A stretch of 10,217 nt of DNA from Nanobdellota archaeon (GTDB lineage: Archaea > Thermoproteota > Nitrososphaeria > Nitrososphaerales > Nitrosopumilaceae), in assembly GCA_012030815.1 (NCBI GenBank), contig JAAUVF010000018.1, forward strand, positions 1 to 10,217, read 5' to 3'. A program made the position numbers and the translations under genes. Below, one piece after another: positions 1-7,186 of the stretch (its first letter is position 1; the number at the start of each line of letters is the position of its first letter). The notes below the pieces were generated by a model. It was not told where the DNA came from. It did not search any database and saw only the letters and a list, made by a program, of their open reading frames with translations.

Positions 1-110
1 GTATTCGTCTTAATCTTTGAAATATAGGATTATCAATTATTTTAATTCATGATCATATACCCGAATAAAATCATGTATTGGATCAACTATATCTGAATAA
101 TTTTTTTCAT
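1..110 (-). CDS. HD-domain phosphohydrolase, N-terminal fragment (two frameshifts)
   Basis: The first ~36 codons of a gene leaving the window on the left. Once two one-base homopolymer losses are repaired (T run 101-107 and T run 40-43), the minus strand reads DIVDPIHDFIRVYDHEL, then IIDNPIFQRLRRI. This is the N-terminal signature of HD-superfamily phosphohydrolases of the COG1078/dGTPase-like group, which usually has the form DPIHGFI...ELIDTPxFQRLRRI. The catalytic HD residues lie outside the window, so activity cannot be judged. Members of the family include dNTP triphosphohydrolases. The ATG (108-110) overlaps the TGA stop of thymidylate kinase as ATGA, so the two are translationally coupled, which fits a shared role in nucleotide pools (inference). 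Without the repairs there is no open frame here, so it is easily missed. Confidence 0.72.
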
Positions 111-686
111 AAGCTTATTTTCTGTGAAATTGCTTTTAAAATATTTTCATGAACTTCTTGTTTTGATTTTGACGCATCAATAATTTTCCAATGTTCAGTT
201 TTTGCTACATTTCTATAAATTTTTGATATGTTTTGTAGGAATTCTTCATTTTTTTCAAATTTGTCTCTGTTAGTTTTTTTTCTACGAAATGATTCCATTT
301 GAGTTACATCTAGTAAAATTACAAGATCAGCTTTTGGAAGACCATTATCTAGATTTTTTAGCCATTCACGTTTCATTCCATTGCCAAACCATAAACAAGA
401 TTTGATTGATAGTATCGGTTCATTACCAAAATAGAATTTTTTGCTTGTGCTGTTAAAATTTCATTTAATCTTTCCCATCTATTTGCAGCCAAAAGACAAT
501 GTATCACTTGAGGTGGGAATTTTCTCTTACCACTAAGGTATTTTGCTATCTCTTTTCCAACAGGAGTCTTATAATCAGGAAAGCTAAATGTTGCAGTTTT
601 GATTTTCTTTTGTTTTAATGCTTTTACCAATAGTGCAGTTTGAGTTTTTTTCCTGCCTGATCTCCACCTTCAATAACAATTATCAT
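107..686 (-). CDS. tmk: thymidylate kinase (dTMP kinase), two frameshifts
   Basis: Phosphorylates dTMP to dTDP in cytosolic dTTP synthesis. Starts at the ATG at 684-686 with MIIVIEGGDQAGKKTQT, a P-loop of the Tmk family. A middle part carries the family's DRY-type nucleoside-binding motif as NRYYQSNLVYGLA, and the C-terminal part has an Arg/Lys-rich lid segment (FRRKKTNRDKFEKN). The frame breaks twice: in the seven-T run 645-651, right after the P-loop, and near 381-382, where one more base joins YGLA to NGMKREWL. Repaired length is about 193 aa, close to the usual 195-210. The P-loop is atypical (GDQAGKKT rather than GxDGxGKST) and Asn replaces the usual Asp of DRY. The 3' end overlaps the HD phosphohydrolase start by four bases. 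Two independent homopolymer errors are more likely than a pseudogene. Confidence 0.85.
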
Positions 687-731
687 AAGTTACAAAATCA
701 GAGAAATTAATTGATTAAAAATCTATCAAGG

Positions 732-738
732 TTTATAA
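732..738 (+). promoter_or_regulatory. TATA box for hsp20
   Basis: TTTATAA, centred about 28 bases before the ATG at 764. At the usual archaeal TATA-to-start-site spacing, transcription would begin at or next to the start codon, giving a leaderless mRNA. No Shine-Dalgarno sequence is visible before the ATG, which agrees with this. Confidence 0.6.
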
Positions 739-763
739 CTAAAAATTAAGCACATATCTCAAA

Positions 764-1149
764 ATGGGACTAGTAAAATCTATGGCAAAAGAAATGATTA
801 AAGAAATTGGGAATAAATCTAGAGAGTTTTACGAGTTTGTGTTACCTCCTATAGACATGTATCTGGAAAATGACAAATTAACACTGGTAGTTGATATTCC
901 AGGATTTACAAAAAAAGACATCAAATTATCAATTGATGGAAATATTCTCTCCATTCAAGCTTGTAAAGAAATTTCTGATGAAAAAATAAAAATATGATCT
1001 GCAATCAAAGACCAAATGTCATAGATAAAAAAATTAGATTGCCAATTGAACTTAAAGAAGAAGGAGTAAGTTCTGCAAAATATGAAAATGGTATTTTAAC
1101 AATTACAGTTTTAGTTAAAAAACACGGCGAAGATATACCAATAGAATAA
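764..1149 (+). CDS. Hsp20/alpha-crystallin small heat-shock protein (one frameshift)
   Basis: An ATP-independent holdase chaperone of the cytoplasm, expected to form large oligomers that bind unfolding proteins. After a short N-terminal arm, the alpha-crystallin domain runs from IDMYLENDKLTLVVDIPGF through KKDIKLSIDGNILSI, then the conserved AKYENGILTITVLVKK near the end. The last residues, EDIPIE, hold an I-x-I motif of the kind that docks neighbouring subunits. The frame closes early at 995-997 because the six-A run 981-986 lacks one A; adding it gives DEKNKNMICNQRP and an uninterrupted 128-aa protein, normal for archaeal Hsp20. It is transcribed alone, divergently from tmk (77-base gap), and its stop abuts the stop of the convergent ABC1 gene with no gap. 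Confidence 0.88.
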
Positions 1150-2698
1150 TTATCTTCTTCTAAATATTGTAAAAATACTCATTATTATCAGAGAACCAAT
1201 CATTCCAGTCATTCCTATTGATTCGTTAGTAGTATACAAAACTGCAGAGCCAACAAATATGGCAGAGGACAGAATACTTCCTGAAAGCAAAACATTAGAT
1301 TTTGGTTTAGTATTTAGTTGAATTGATCTATTTTCATCAATTAATTTTTTAAGCTCTGGTGCAATAGATATTGTAGCATCAATTGATTTTGCAAATCTTT
1401 GAAACGAATATTTTAATTCTTCAATGTATGCATCTTTGATTAAATGTTCTTCTTCTAAAATTTCTCTTAGCACTTTAACAAATTTAAAATCAACTTGGTG
1501 TGTTTTGTAGATTCCTTCTATGATAGATGCCATTCTCATGTATAATGCCAAATTTTTTGGAAGAACAAATGGAAATTTACTCATTGTTTTGTTTGCAAGT
1601 TCCATCAAACTTTGTACTTCCATCTCATCTGGTTTTTTTCCATGCATTGCACGAACAGCTAGTTCTATTCCTTTTTCTATTACTGAACGATTAAAGTCAG
1701 GAGTCAACATTCCAAGGTCAGCCATTGCATTGACTGTTCTAGGAGGATCTTTCTCAACTAATGCAAGATAAAGTCGAATCAGTTTTAATCTTGTATCATT
1801 GTCTAATCGTCCAACCATTCCATAATCATAAAGAATAAGCTTTCCATCATCAGTTACTGAAATGTTTCCAGGGTGAGGATCTGCATGAAATAGTGAGTGA
1901 CGTAAAAGCATACGTAAAAAAGACCTTGTGAACATCAATCACCAGTTTATGCCTATCAATTCCCTTCTCATCAAGTGCCTCTATGTTGGTTATTTTGATA
2001 CCAGGAAGATATTCCATGGTAAGCACATTTTTTGATGAATAATCATCATAAACTAGAGGTATTGCTACATTGTTTTTCTTCATATCTTCTTTGATTTTTT
2101 TGAGATTTGATGATTCGATGGTATAATCCATTTCCTCATGAATTGTTTCAATAAATTGAGAGAGCATGGCTCGTGCAGAAAAACGTAAGTTTGGATCTAC
2201 AAATCTTAGTGCCATTGGAAGAACTTTTTTTAATACTTTAAGATCTTCTTCAACGACTTTTTCAATTCCAGGTCTTTTTACTTTAACAACAATTTCTTGC
2301 CCAGATATTCTTCCACGATAAACCTGACCTAAAGATGCACCAGAGAGAGGACTTTGATCTATATGTTCAAATTTTTCGTTGATTAGTCCTATGTCATTTT
2401 CAATTATTGGTTTTACCAAATCAAATGGTGCTGAGGGAACACTGTCTTGTAGCTTTGCAAGCTCTTGTAAGTATGGTTGTGGTAAAATATCAGCTCTTGA
2501 TGAAAGCCATTGTCCTAACTTTATGTAAACAGGTCCTAATGAAATGAAAGTGTTTAGGACTTTACGTGCATTTTTACGGTATTTTTCTAAATCAGTATCC
2601 TTACCTTCTGTTTTCACCCACTTTCTTCGATCTTTTCTTAATGCCAAAATTGAAGGAAGTAGTTTGATGAGTACTTGAATTGTTCTAATAGCAGACAT
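1150..2698 (-). CDS. ABC1/AarF/UbiB family kinase-like membrane protein (one frameshift)
   Basis: An atypical protein-kinase-like ATPase; bacterial and mitochondrial relatives (UbiB, COQ8) support isoprenoid-quinone synthesis, and the archaeal substrate is not known. In the repaired 515-aa protein the hallmarks are in order: the KxGQ motif (KLGQWLSSRADILP, ~60-73), the nucleotide loop GASLGQVYRG (~120-129), the lysine of VVKVKRPG (~139), HEEMDYTIE (~187-195), the catalytic HADPHPGN (~271-278) and the metal-binding DYG (~291-293, in place of DFG). Two hydrophobic helices close the protein (~465-510, ending in RRR), giving a membrane anchor as in UbiB. The six-A run 1916-1921 has one base too many; removing it joins VIDVHKVF to LRMLLRHS. 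The start overlaps the upstream hypothetical gene by 14 bases, so the two are coupled. Confidence 0.88.
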
Positions 2699-3086
2699 AG
2701 TTATTCTGAATAATTTTTAATTTTTTAGTTGCAGCATAGCCAAGATATCCTGCAATAATTGATGATGCAATTGTAGCAGATATAGCAGATTTTTTTGATT
2801 TGTTGTTAGTTAGAAATAATTTTGCAACTTTTGAACCACCTAATATCGAACATGCAATTCCAATCAAAACTTCTGGAGCATCATAAGCTAAATGACCTAA
2901 TGGATCTTTTCTAGGATCAATTTTATCAGTATGAACTAAAAATTTATCATCATATTCTCGAATGTGTAAATTACCATATCGAAATTGTTTTTTTGCACCA
3001 TTTTTCTGTCCAAGAATTGTTTCTTCTGCTCCTTCAAGCATAAATTCCCGTAACTCCTTTGGTACTTCAATTTCATCTATTGTCAT
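2685..3086 (-). CDS. conserved-looking hypothetical protein with two C-terminal helices
   Basis: A 133-aa protein I do not recognise. The N-terminal half is soluble and charged (IDEIEVPKELREFMLEGAEE, then FRYGNLHIREYDDKFLVHTD and DPRKDPLGHLAYDAPE). The C-terminal half has two small-residue-rich hydrophobic segments, VLIGIACSILGGSKVA and SAISATIASSIIAGYLGYAA, each followed by lysines, which suggests a membrane-associated hairpin. I chose the ATG at 3084-3086 over the in-frame TTG at 3101: a TTATAA box at 3109-3114 sits 25 bases before the ATG, so the message would start at the ATG and exclude the TTG. Its end overlaps the ABC1-kinase start by 14 bases, so both are probably made together and may act together at the membrane (inference). 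The frame is intact. Confidence 0.7.
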   Translation of the reverse strand: MTIDEIEVPKELREFMLEGAEETILGQKNGAKKQFRYGNLHIREYDDKFLVHTDKIDPRKDPLGHLAYDAPEVLIGIACSILGGSKVAKLFLTNNKSKKSAISATIASSIIAGYLGYAATKKLKIIQNNYVCY

Positions 3087-3108
3087 AAACGCAAGATCCA
3101 ATATTCGC

Positions 3109-3114
3109 TTATAA
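3109..3114 (-). promoter_or_regulatory. TATA box for the 3086 hypothetical gene / ABC1 operon
   Basis: TTATAA (within GATTATAAGC on the minus strand), centred about 25 bases before the ATG at 3086. This predicts a leaderless transcript for the hypothetical protein-ABC1 pair and decides the start codon of the first gene. Confidence 0.55.
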
Positions 3115-3126
3115 TCTTAGCCATAC

Positions 3127-3140
3127 TAAAAATAAAAAAT
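3127..3140 (-). terminator. oligo-T terminator of the 3170 gene
   Basis: On the minus strand this reads A-T6-A-T5-A, two T tracts about 30 bases past the stop of the 67-aa membrane protein and just before the TATA box of the next gene. Archaeal RNA polymerase commonly stops at such T tracts without a hairpin. I see no stable stem here. Confidence 0.45.
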
Positions 3141-3169
3141 ATCTATGTTTTTTATGCCTACAAAATAAT

Positions 3170-3373
3170 TTATTTTTTGGATTTTGATTCTTTTATTCTA
3201 TCCTTACCAAATAATACAAAACTTGCAATAAAAGCTATGATCATAGAAATTCCAGTAATGTAAGCATAGTTGAATCCAATTCCAGAATGATTTGTTTCAT
3301 GATAGTTGGAGATCAAATAAGTAGCAGCCAATAAGACCATACCAACAATCGTCAATTTTTGATGATTTCGCAT
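3170..3373 (-). CDS. small two-helix membrane protein, unknown function
   Basis: A 67-aa protein with two transmembrane segments, LTIVGMVLLAATYLISNY (~7-24) and YITGISMIIAFIASFVLFG (~38-56). They are linked by a polar loop with two histidines (NYHETNHSGIGFNYA), and the protein ends in a lysine-rich tail (KDRIKESKSKK). The positive tail suggests both ends face the cytoplasm. The frame is intact. A weak TATA-like ATATAC lies about 23-27 bases before the ATG (minus-strand view of 3394-3399), and oligo-T tracts follow the gene, so it may be a single-gene unit. I recognise no family; small membrane proteins of this kind are common in thaumarchaeal genomes. Confidence 0.6.
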   Translation of the reverse strand: MRNHQKLTIVGMVLLAATYLISNYHETNHSGIGFNYAYITGISMIIAFIASFVLFGKDRIKESKSKK

Positions 3374-3423
3374 TAATTTTGGTTTGTTTCTACGTATATG
3401 AATTTAGAAATAAAAAAGAGGAT

Positions 3424-3522
3424 TCAAAGAAATGGAGTTGTTATGAATCCAACTATGCTACCTGCTAGAAATAAAAATATCCTATTTGCCATGCCTGTTT
3501 CATACCATCTCAACTTAATCAT
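3424..3522 (-). CDS. candidate 32-aa membrane peptide
   Basis: A short open frame with a protein-like composition: start MIKLRWYETGMANRI, then one hydrophobic stretch FLFLAGSIVGFITTPFL up to the TGA at 3424-3426. The Arg/Lys-flanked helix with a glycine zipper-like GSIVG and a charged N-terminus looks like a single-span membrane peptide with the N-terminus inside. A second possible start is the internal Met at position 11 (MANRI). No clear TATA box or Shine-Dalgarno sequence precedes it, and it may be a remnant or a frameshifted part of something longer. The plus-strand frame across the same bases is only 27 codons and lacks protein-like features. Existence and function are uncertain. Confidence 0.38.
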   Translation of the reverse strand: MIKLRWYETGMANRIFLFLAGSIVGFITTPFL

Positions 3523-3621
3523 ATAACAATAATGCAAATGTCCCAGAATAGGGAATTAGAAGTTGATCGGCTTTAAGGTTGTGAATTCATGGTAGAGAGT
3601 TTTTTATTACTTGCTCAAGTT
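3523..3621. other. intergenic spacer with no certain gene
   Basis: About 100 bases between the candidate 32-aa peptide and the stop of the 93-aa protein. It holds an imperfect inverted repeat, TCCCAGAATAGGGA (3541-3554), and a plus-strand T6 tract (3600-3605). A CATATAAC box (3520-3527) lies at its left edge. No tRNA-like fold or C/D-box pair was visible. A short plus-strand RNA is possible and is discussed as a finding. Confidence 0.4.
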
Positions 3622-3903
3622 CTATTTATTATCATTAATGACTCGTTTTAGGATTTCAATTTCTTGGTTTAGTTGACTTAAACTAGAATTCTCCGAATTA
3701 ATCATTTTATCTTCTAATTCAGAAAGCAGTTGTTGATTATATTGATTAATTTTTTCTAGTTCTTTTTTGTAGTTTTGTAATTTTTCGTAAGGGTTGGATT
3801 GTTCATTAGTTTGGGTATAATTTTGATTGGTAAGATAACCAAAAAAGATCACAGTAGTACCGATAGTTAAAGCGGCTATCATGACAATAAATGGTAATTT
3901 CAT
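3622..3903 (-). CDS. small membrane-anchored coiled-coil protein
   Basis: A 93-aa protein of unknown family. An N-terminal hydrophobic helix (MKLPFIVMIAALTIGTTVIF, ~4-23) acts as an uncleaved anchor or signal. It is followed by a Gln/Asn/Tyr-rich stretch and then a Glu/Lys/Leu-rich region (~37-90; KELEKINQYNQQLLSELEDK and LSQLNQEIEILKRVI) with heptad-like spacing typical of a coiled coil outside the membrane. It begins 40 bases after the stop of the exported protein of the ABC operon and runs the same way, so it may be the last gene of that operon. However, a TTTAAATTA box (3926-3934, minus) sits 27 bases before its ATG, so it could also be transcribed on its own. The frame is intact. Confidence 0.62.
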   Translation of the reverse strand: MKLPFIVMIAALTIGTTVIFFGYLTNQNYTQTNEQSNPYEKLQNYKKELEKINQYNQQLLSELEDKMINSENSSLSQLNQEIEILKRVINDNK

Positions 3904-3943
3904 TTTAAGCAGCTTTAGTTTTTAATAATTTAAAATTTAATTC

Positions 3944-5245
3944 TTAGCTTGCTATAATTTTGGATTTTTTACGCCTACGAATAATATAGAATCCTATTGC
4001 AGCTGCTGCCACTAATGGAATAATGAATAATGAACTGTAATCAGATTCAATTTTTGGTGGTTCCTTTACAAAAATGGTAGTATCATGTGTGAATAATGTT
4101 TCATTTCTTACACTATCTTTGTATCTTACAATTAGGTGTATATCATGCGCTCCATATTTTGGTTCACCATCAAATTCTAATGGAATGTTAAATGGTACAG
4201 GTGAATCTATATCAATTTCATCAATAAATTGAGTTTTTATTTTTATATTTGAATTACCTCTTGGTTCAACAGTAACAAAACCAAATACTGCATTTTCATT
4301 TCCTTCATTGATTATCTCACCAACAATCATTTGTGTACCAGATAATTCAATCACTCCTACATCATACACATTAATGTCAATTAGTCCTCGAATGTAAAAA
4401 TCAACAATTTTAGAAATAGTTTGTAGATCACCATGTGCATTATAGTATTGAATAGATAATGGAATACGTAATGTATCTTGTTGAAGGCTTCCAGGTACGT
4501 ATACTGTAGCAGTAAGTTGTCTTGAGGATTTTGGATTAATATTTCCAACATCCCAATTAGATTCTAAAATCACTACATTTTCTACATTGGTAGTAGATGA
4601 AGAAGTTGATGCAAGTTCCGTTTGAGTATTCGTAGCTGTGATATCTACGCTAGATAGTGGTGCGGTTCCGTCATTAGTAATTTCAATTATAACATTATTT
4701 GATTTTAAAGACATTAGAAATGGATCTAGTGCTTTAACATTGATTATACTATCTCCTGTAACTTTAAAGTTAAAGTCAGAAAATGATGTTCTTACTCCTG
4801 ATTCTCTTAATCTAGAATAATCAACTTTAACAGTTCCGGGATATTGTTTAATTTGAATATTTTTATCAAGACTAACATTAAATGTCATATAGAATGTATT
4901 TCCCGCTATAGAATTAGAATCACTGTCAGCTACAATTAATGAACTAGGACCATCTGCTGAAGAAAATCCTATAGGAAGTGATAGTTGACCTTTGATTCCA
5001 GTAATATCTTGTGTTCCTACATTTGCAAACACAACTGTAAATGGCACATTATCATCACCTGGATCAACTTCAATTTTTTTATCAACTGTACCAAAAAATG
5101 CATCTAATAATTTTACATCTCCATAATTTCTTTCAAATGGAGATTGACCAAATCCTCCTGATTTGATTTGAGCAAAAGAATCATCAATAATTAACGGAAT
5201 AAGCAGTAACATAGTCAATGAAAATAAAATTTTATAATTTATCAT
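3944..5245 (-). CDS. exported, membrane-anchored beta-sandwich repeat protein (COG1361/CARDB-like)
   Basis: A 433-aa surface protein. It starts with a clear signal peptide (ILFSLTMLLLIPLIIDDSFAQ, ~6-26, cleavage probably near AQ) and ends with a single transmembrane helix (~406-422, IIPLVAAAAIGFYII) and a basic tail RRRKKSK, so the bulk lies outside the cell. The middle is rich in beta-type segments with the NEW3/CARDB-like wording FTVVFANVGTQDITGIKGQL, VIIEITNDGTAPLSSVDITA and MIVGEIINEGNENAVFGFV, that is about three or four Ig-like repeats as in archaeal COG1361 'S-layer domain' proteins. Its ATG overlaps the ATPase stop as ATGA, so it belongs to the ABC operon. It may serve as an extracytoplasmic partner of the MacB-like permease (inference); a purely structural envelope role is the alternative. 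The frame is intact. Confidence 0.75.
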   Translation of the reverse strand: MINYKILFSLTMLLLIPLIIDDSFAQIKSGGFGQSPFERNYGDVKLLDAFFGTVDKKIEVDPGDDNVPFTVVFANVGTQDITGIKGQLSLPIGFSSADGPSSLIVADSDSNSIAGNTFYMTFNVSLDKNIQIKQYPGTVKVDYSRLRESGVRTSFSDFNFKVTGDSIINVKALDPFLMSLKSNNVIIEITNDGTAPLSSVDITATNTQTELASTSSSTTNVENVVILESNWDVGNINPKSSRQLTATVYVPGSLQQDTLRIPLSIQYYNAHGDLQTISKIVDFYIRGLIDINVYDVGVIELSGTQMIVGEIINEGNENAVFGFVTVEPRGNSNIKIKTQFIDEIDIDSPVPFNIPLEFDGEPKYGAHDIHLIVRYKDSVRNETLFTHDTTIFVKEPPKIESDYSSLFIIPLVAAAAIGFYIIRRRKKSKIIAS

Positions 5246-5945
5246 ACTAAAACCTCCATTTCAGATGAATGATTCTCTTCTGATGCTTTTCCATCTTTAA
5301 TTGTAATTACACGATCAGATTCTCCAAAATGTTGTGGATCATGTGTAACAATAATGAATGTTTGATTCAGTTCTTTTGCCATTGATTTCATTAAATCAAC
5401 TATTTTTGTAGATGTCACAGAATCTAGATTGCCAGTTGGCTCGTCAGCTAATACAATTGATGGGTGATTTATCAATCCTCTAGCAATTGCAGCTCTTTGT
5501 GCTTGCCCACCTGAGATTTTATTTGCTCTTTTGTTTATTTGATCTTCTAGTCCAACTGCTTTTAATAATTCTCTAGCATTTTTTTCAGCAGAATCAATAG
5601 TTCCTGCAATTTCTCTTGGCAGCAATACATTTTCAAGAACAGTTAGATCAGTTAAAAGATTTGAAAATTGAAAAATAAATCCTAATTTTTTATTTCTAAA
5701 TGATGAGATTTTATTATCAGATAAGGTAGATGTATCTGTTCCATCAATGAAAACTTTGCCACTTGTTGGACGATCTAATAGACCTATCATGTTTAGTAGC
5801 GTAGATTTTCCAGAACCAGAACTACCTACAATTAATACAAATTCTCCTTTTCAATTGAAAATGTTACATTATCTAATGCTTTTACAGTATTATCACCTGT
5901 TCCGTAAATTTTACTTACATTGTTAAGCTCAAGTACTTTAGACAG
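5242..5945 (-). CDS. ABC transporter ATP-binding protein, LolD/MacB type (one frameshift)
   Basis: The cytoplasmic ATPase that pairs with the FtsX-type permease encoded just upstream. In the repaired 234-aa protein the motifs are: Walker A GSSGSGKST (~41-49), Q-loop FIFQFSNLL, signature ISGGQAQRAAIARGL, Walker B with D-loop IVLADEPTGNLD, and H-loop IIVTHD. The spacing and the FQFSNLL.DLTVLENV wording match the LolD/MacB branch. The T run 5848-5851 lacks one base; restoring it gives SIEKGEFVLIVG and links the N-terminus to the ATG-like internal Met at 5790. No ATG lies in frame at the expected start: the best reading is CTG at 5943-5945 (SKVLELNNV follows), overlapping the permease stop by eight bases. 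A sequence error in a true ATG is an equal possibility. It overlaps the exported protein as ATGA. Confidence 0.87.
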
Positions 5946-7124
5946 TTCTCATAGCCTCCACGGGTAATAGTTTAGTCGCCCTATACGACGGATATAATGA
6001 AGCAATTATTGCTAACAAAATGATAATGCAGCAGTTTGGATAATTTTCTCCCAGTTATAGCTTACTTCTAATGGAAGACTGTTATTGAATGACATTTTTG
6101 TCTCCTTTGCATAAAATGTATAACCTAATCCTGCTGCTGTACCAACCCCAGCACCAATAGCACCAATTATCATTCCCTGAAAAATAAAAACAATCAAAAT
6201 ATCTTTTCTTGTTGCACCTATTGATCTCATTACCCCTATTTCACGGGTCTTTCCATTAACTAACATCATTTGAATTGTAACTATAGCAAATGCTGATGAC
6301 ATCATTCCAAAATATCCAATCATGTTTATCATTGCAATACCAGATCTAAATCCTGCTAGTTGTTCTTCAGCAGATTCTTCTATTGTCTCTGCAACAAAAT
6401 CATCGTTTGGAAAAGCAGCTAAAAAGAAATTTTTAACATCTTTTGCTTTAGTAGGATCATTTAGTTTTACCATAATTGAACCTGATTCACCATTTCTATT
6501 CATTAAATCACGTAAAGTGTCAATGTGTATAACTACGCTGTAATCAAAGCCTTGACCGCCAGGTGATTTTGCAATGCCGGTGACTACGAATCTTTTGATT
6601 TGATCTTGGCCGTATCTATCAACAATTTTTAATTTTAAGCTATCACCTACTTGAGCACCTCCAAGATCTCGTGCAACATTAGAACCTAACACAATAGAAT
6701 TCCTTGAAAAAACATATTGTCCTTCAGTTACAGTTTCATGTACAGTTGAAGTTTGAATATCTCTAAATGGATCAACTCCTACAATAGGAATTCTTGTTTT
6801 TTCATGCAATGTACCAAATTTTGTCATGTTAATTGATGCGCTTGAGGACAACCGGGGAGTAGCTGCTTCCACATATGGAATTCTTTCAAACCAGCTAACT
6901 AATGATTGATCAGATTTATCGATGTAATTTTCCTCATCTGTAATTAGAACATCTCCATTTCTATAATTTGAGATGTCTCTAACAATTGCATCAAACAGCC
7001 CCTGAAAAATTACAAAATTGACATGAATAACCAAAATTCCAATTGTTACTGCTAAAACAGCTCCAATTAGACTACCTTTTTTATTAAATAGCATTCTTTT
7101 CGCTAATCGCATTCGATATTCCAT
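5938..7124 (-). CDS. ABC transporter permease, MacB/FtsX family (one frameshift)
   Basis: The membrane subunit of a type VII (MacB-like) ABC system, which works as a mechanotransmitter rather than a classic channel. Layout of the repaired 395-aa protein: TM1 at ~18-42, an extracytoplasmic MacB-type domain at ~45-260 (VEAATPRLS, IPIVGVDP, IVLGSNVARDLGGAQVGD, FVVTGIAKS are typical), then three FtsX helices with the hallmark cytoplasmic loop KTREIGVMRSIGATRKDIL (~292-310). It finishes with the family's usual SLYPSYRATKLLPVEAMR. The A run 6017-6020 lacks one base, which otherwise ends the protein after AALSFC and loses the last helix. It is the first gene of the operon; the ATPase follows with overlap. 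A TATA-like TTAAATA precedes it by ~24 bases. Confidence 0.88.
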
Positions 7125-7144
7125 GAATAGATAAAAATAGTCTG

Positions 7145-7152
7145 ATATTTAA
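7145..7152 (-). promoter_or_regulatory. TATA-like box for the ABC operon
   Basis: On the minus strand the box reads TTAAATAT, centred about 24 bases before the permease ATG at 7124, placing transcription start close to the start codon. It lies back to back with the promoter of the divergent lrp gene inside a 115-base gap, so the Lrp-type regulator could also bind here (inference). Confidence 0.45.
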
Positions 7153-7186
7153 TGTATTTATCTATAGTGCCAACATTATAGACAAT

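Noticed and set aside
645..651. Programmed frameshifting in tmk or the other genes
   Set aside because: Breaks are of both signs, occur in eight unrelated genes and lack slippery heptamer-plus-structure patterns; sequencing error is simpler.
764..997. A truncated 77-aa Hsp20 as the true product
   Set aside because: The rest of the alpha-crystallin domain and the C-terminal IPI motif follow in the next frame after one added A.
1520..1771. 83-codon plus-strand open frame inside the ABC1 gene
   Set aside because: Antisense shadow of a conserved kinase region; composition is Ser/Ile-rich with no recognisable motif.
3087..3101. TTG start giving a 138-aa version of the hypothetical protein
   Set aside because: The TATA box at 3109-3114 lies only about 10 bases before the TTG but 25 before the ATG at 3086, which favours the ATG.
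3443..3526. 27-codon plus-strand frame across the candidate peptide
   Set aside because: No hydrophobic or amphipathic pattern, no promoter at proper spacing; the minus-strand reading is more protein-like.
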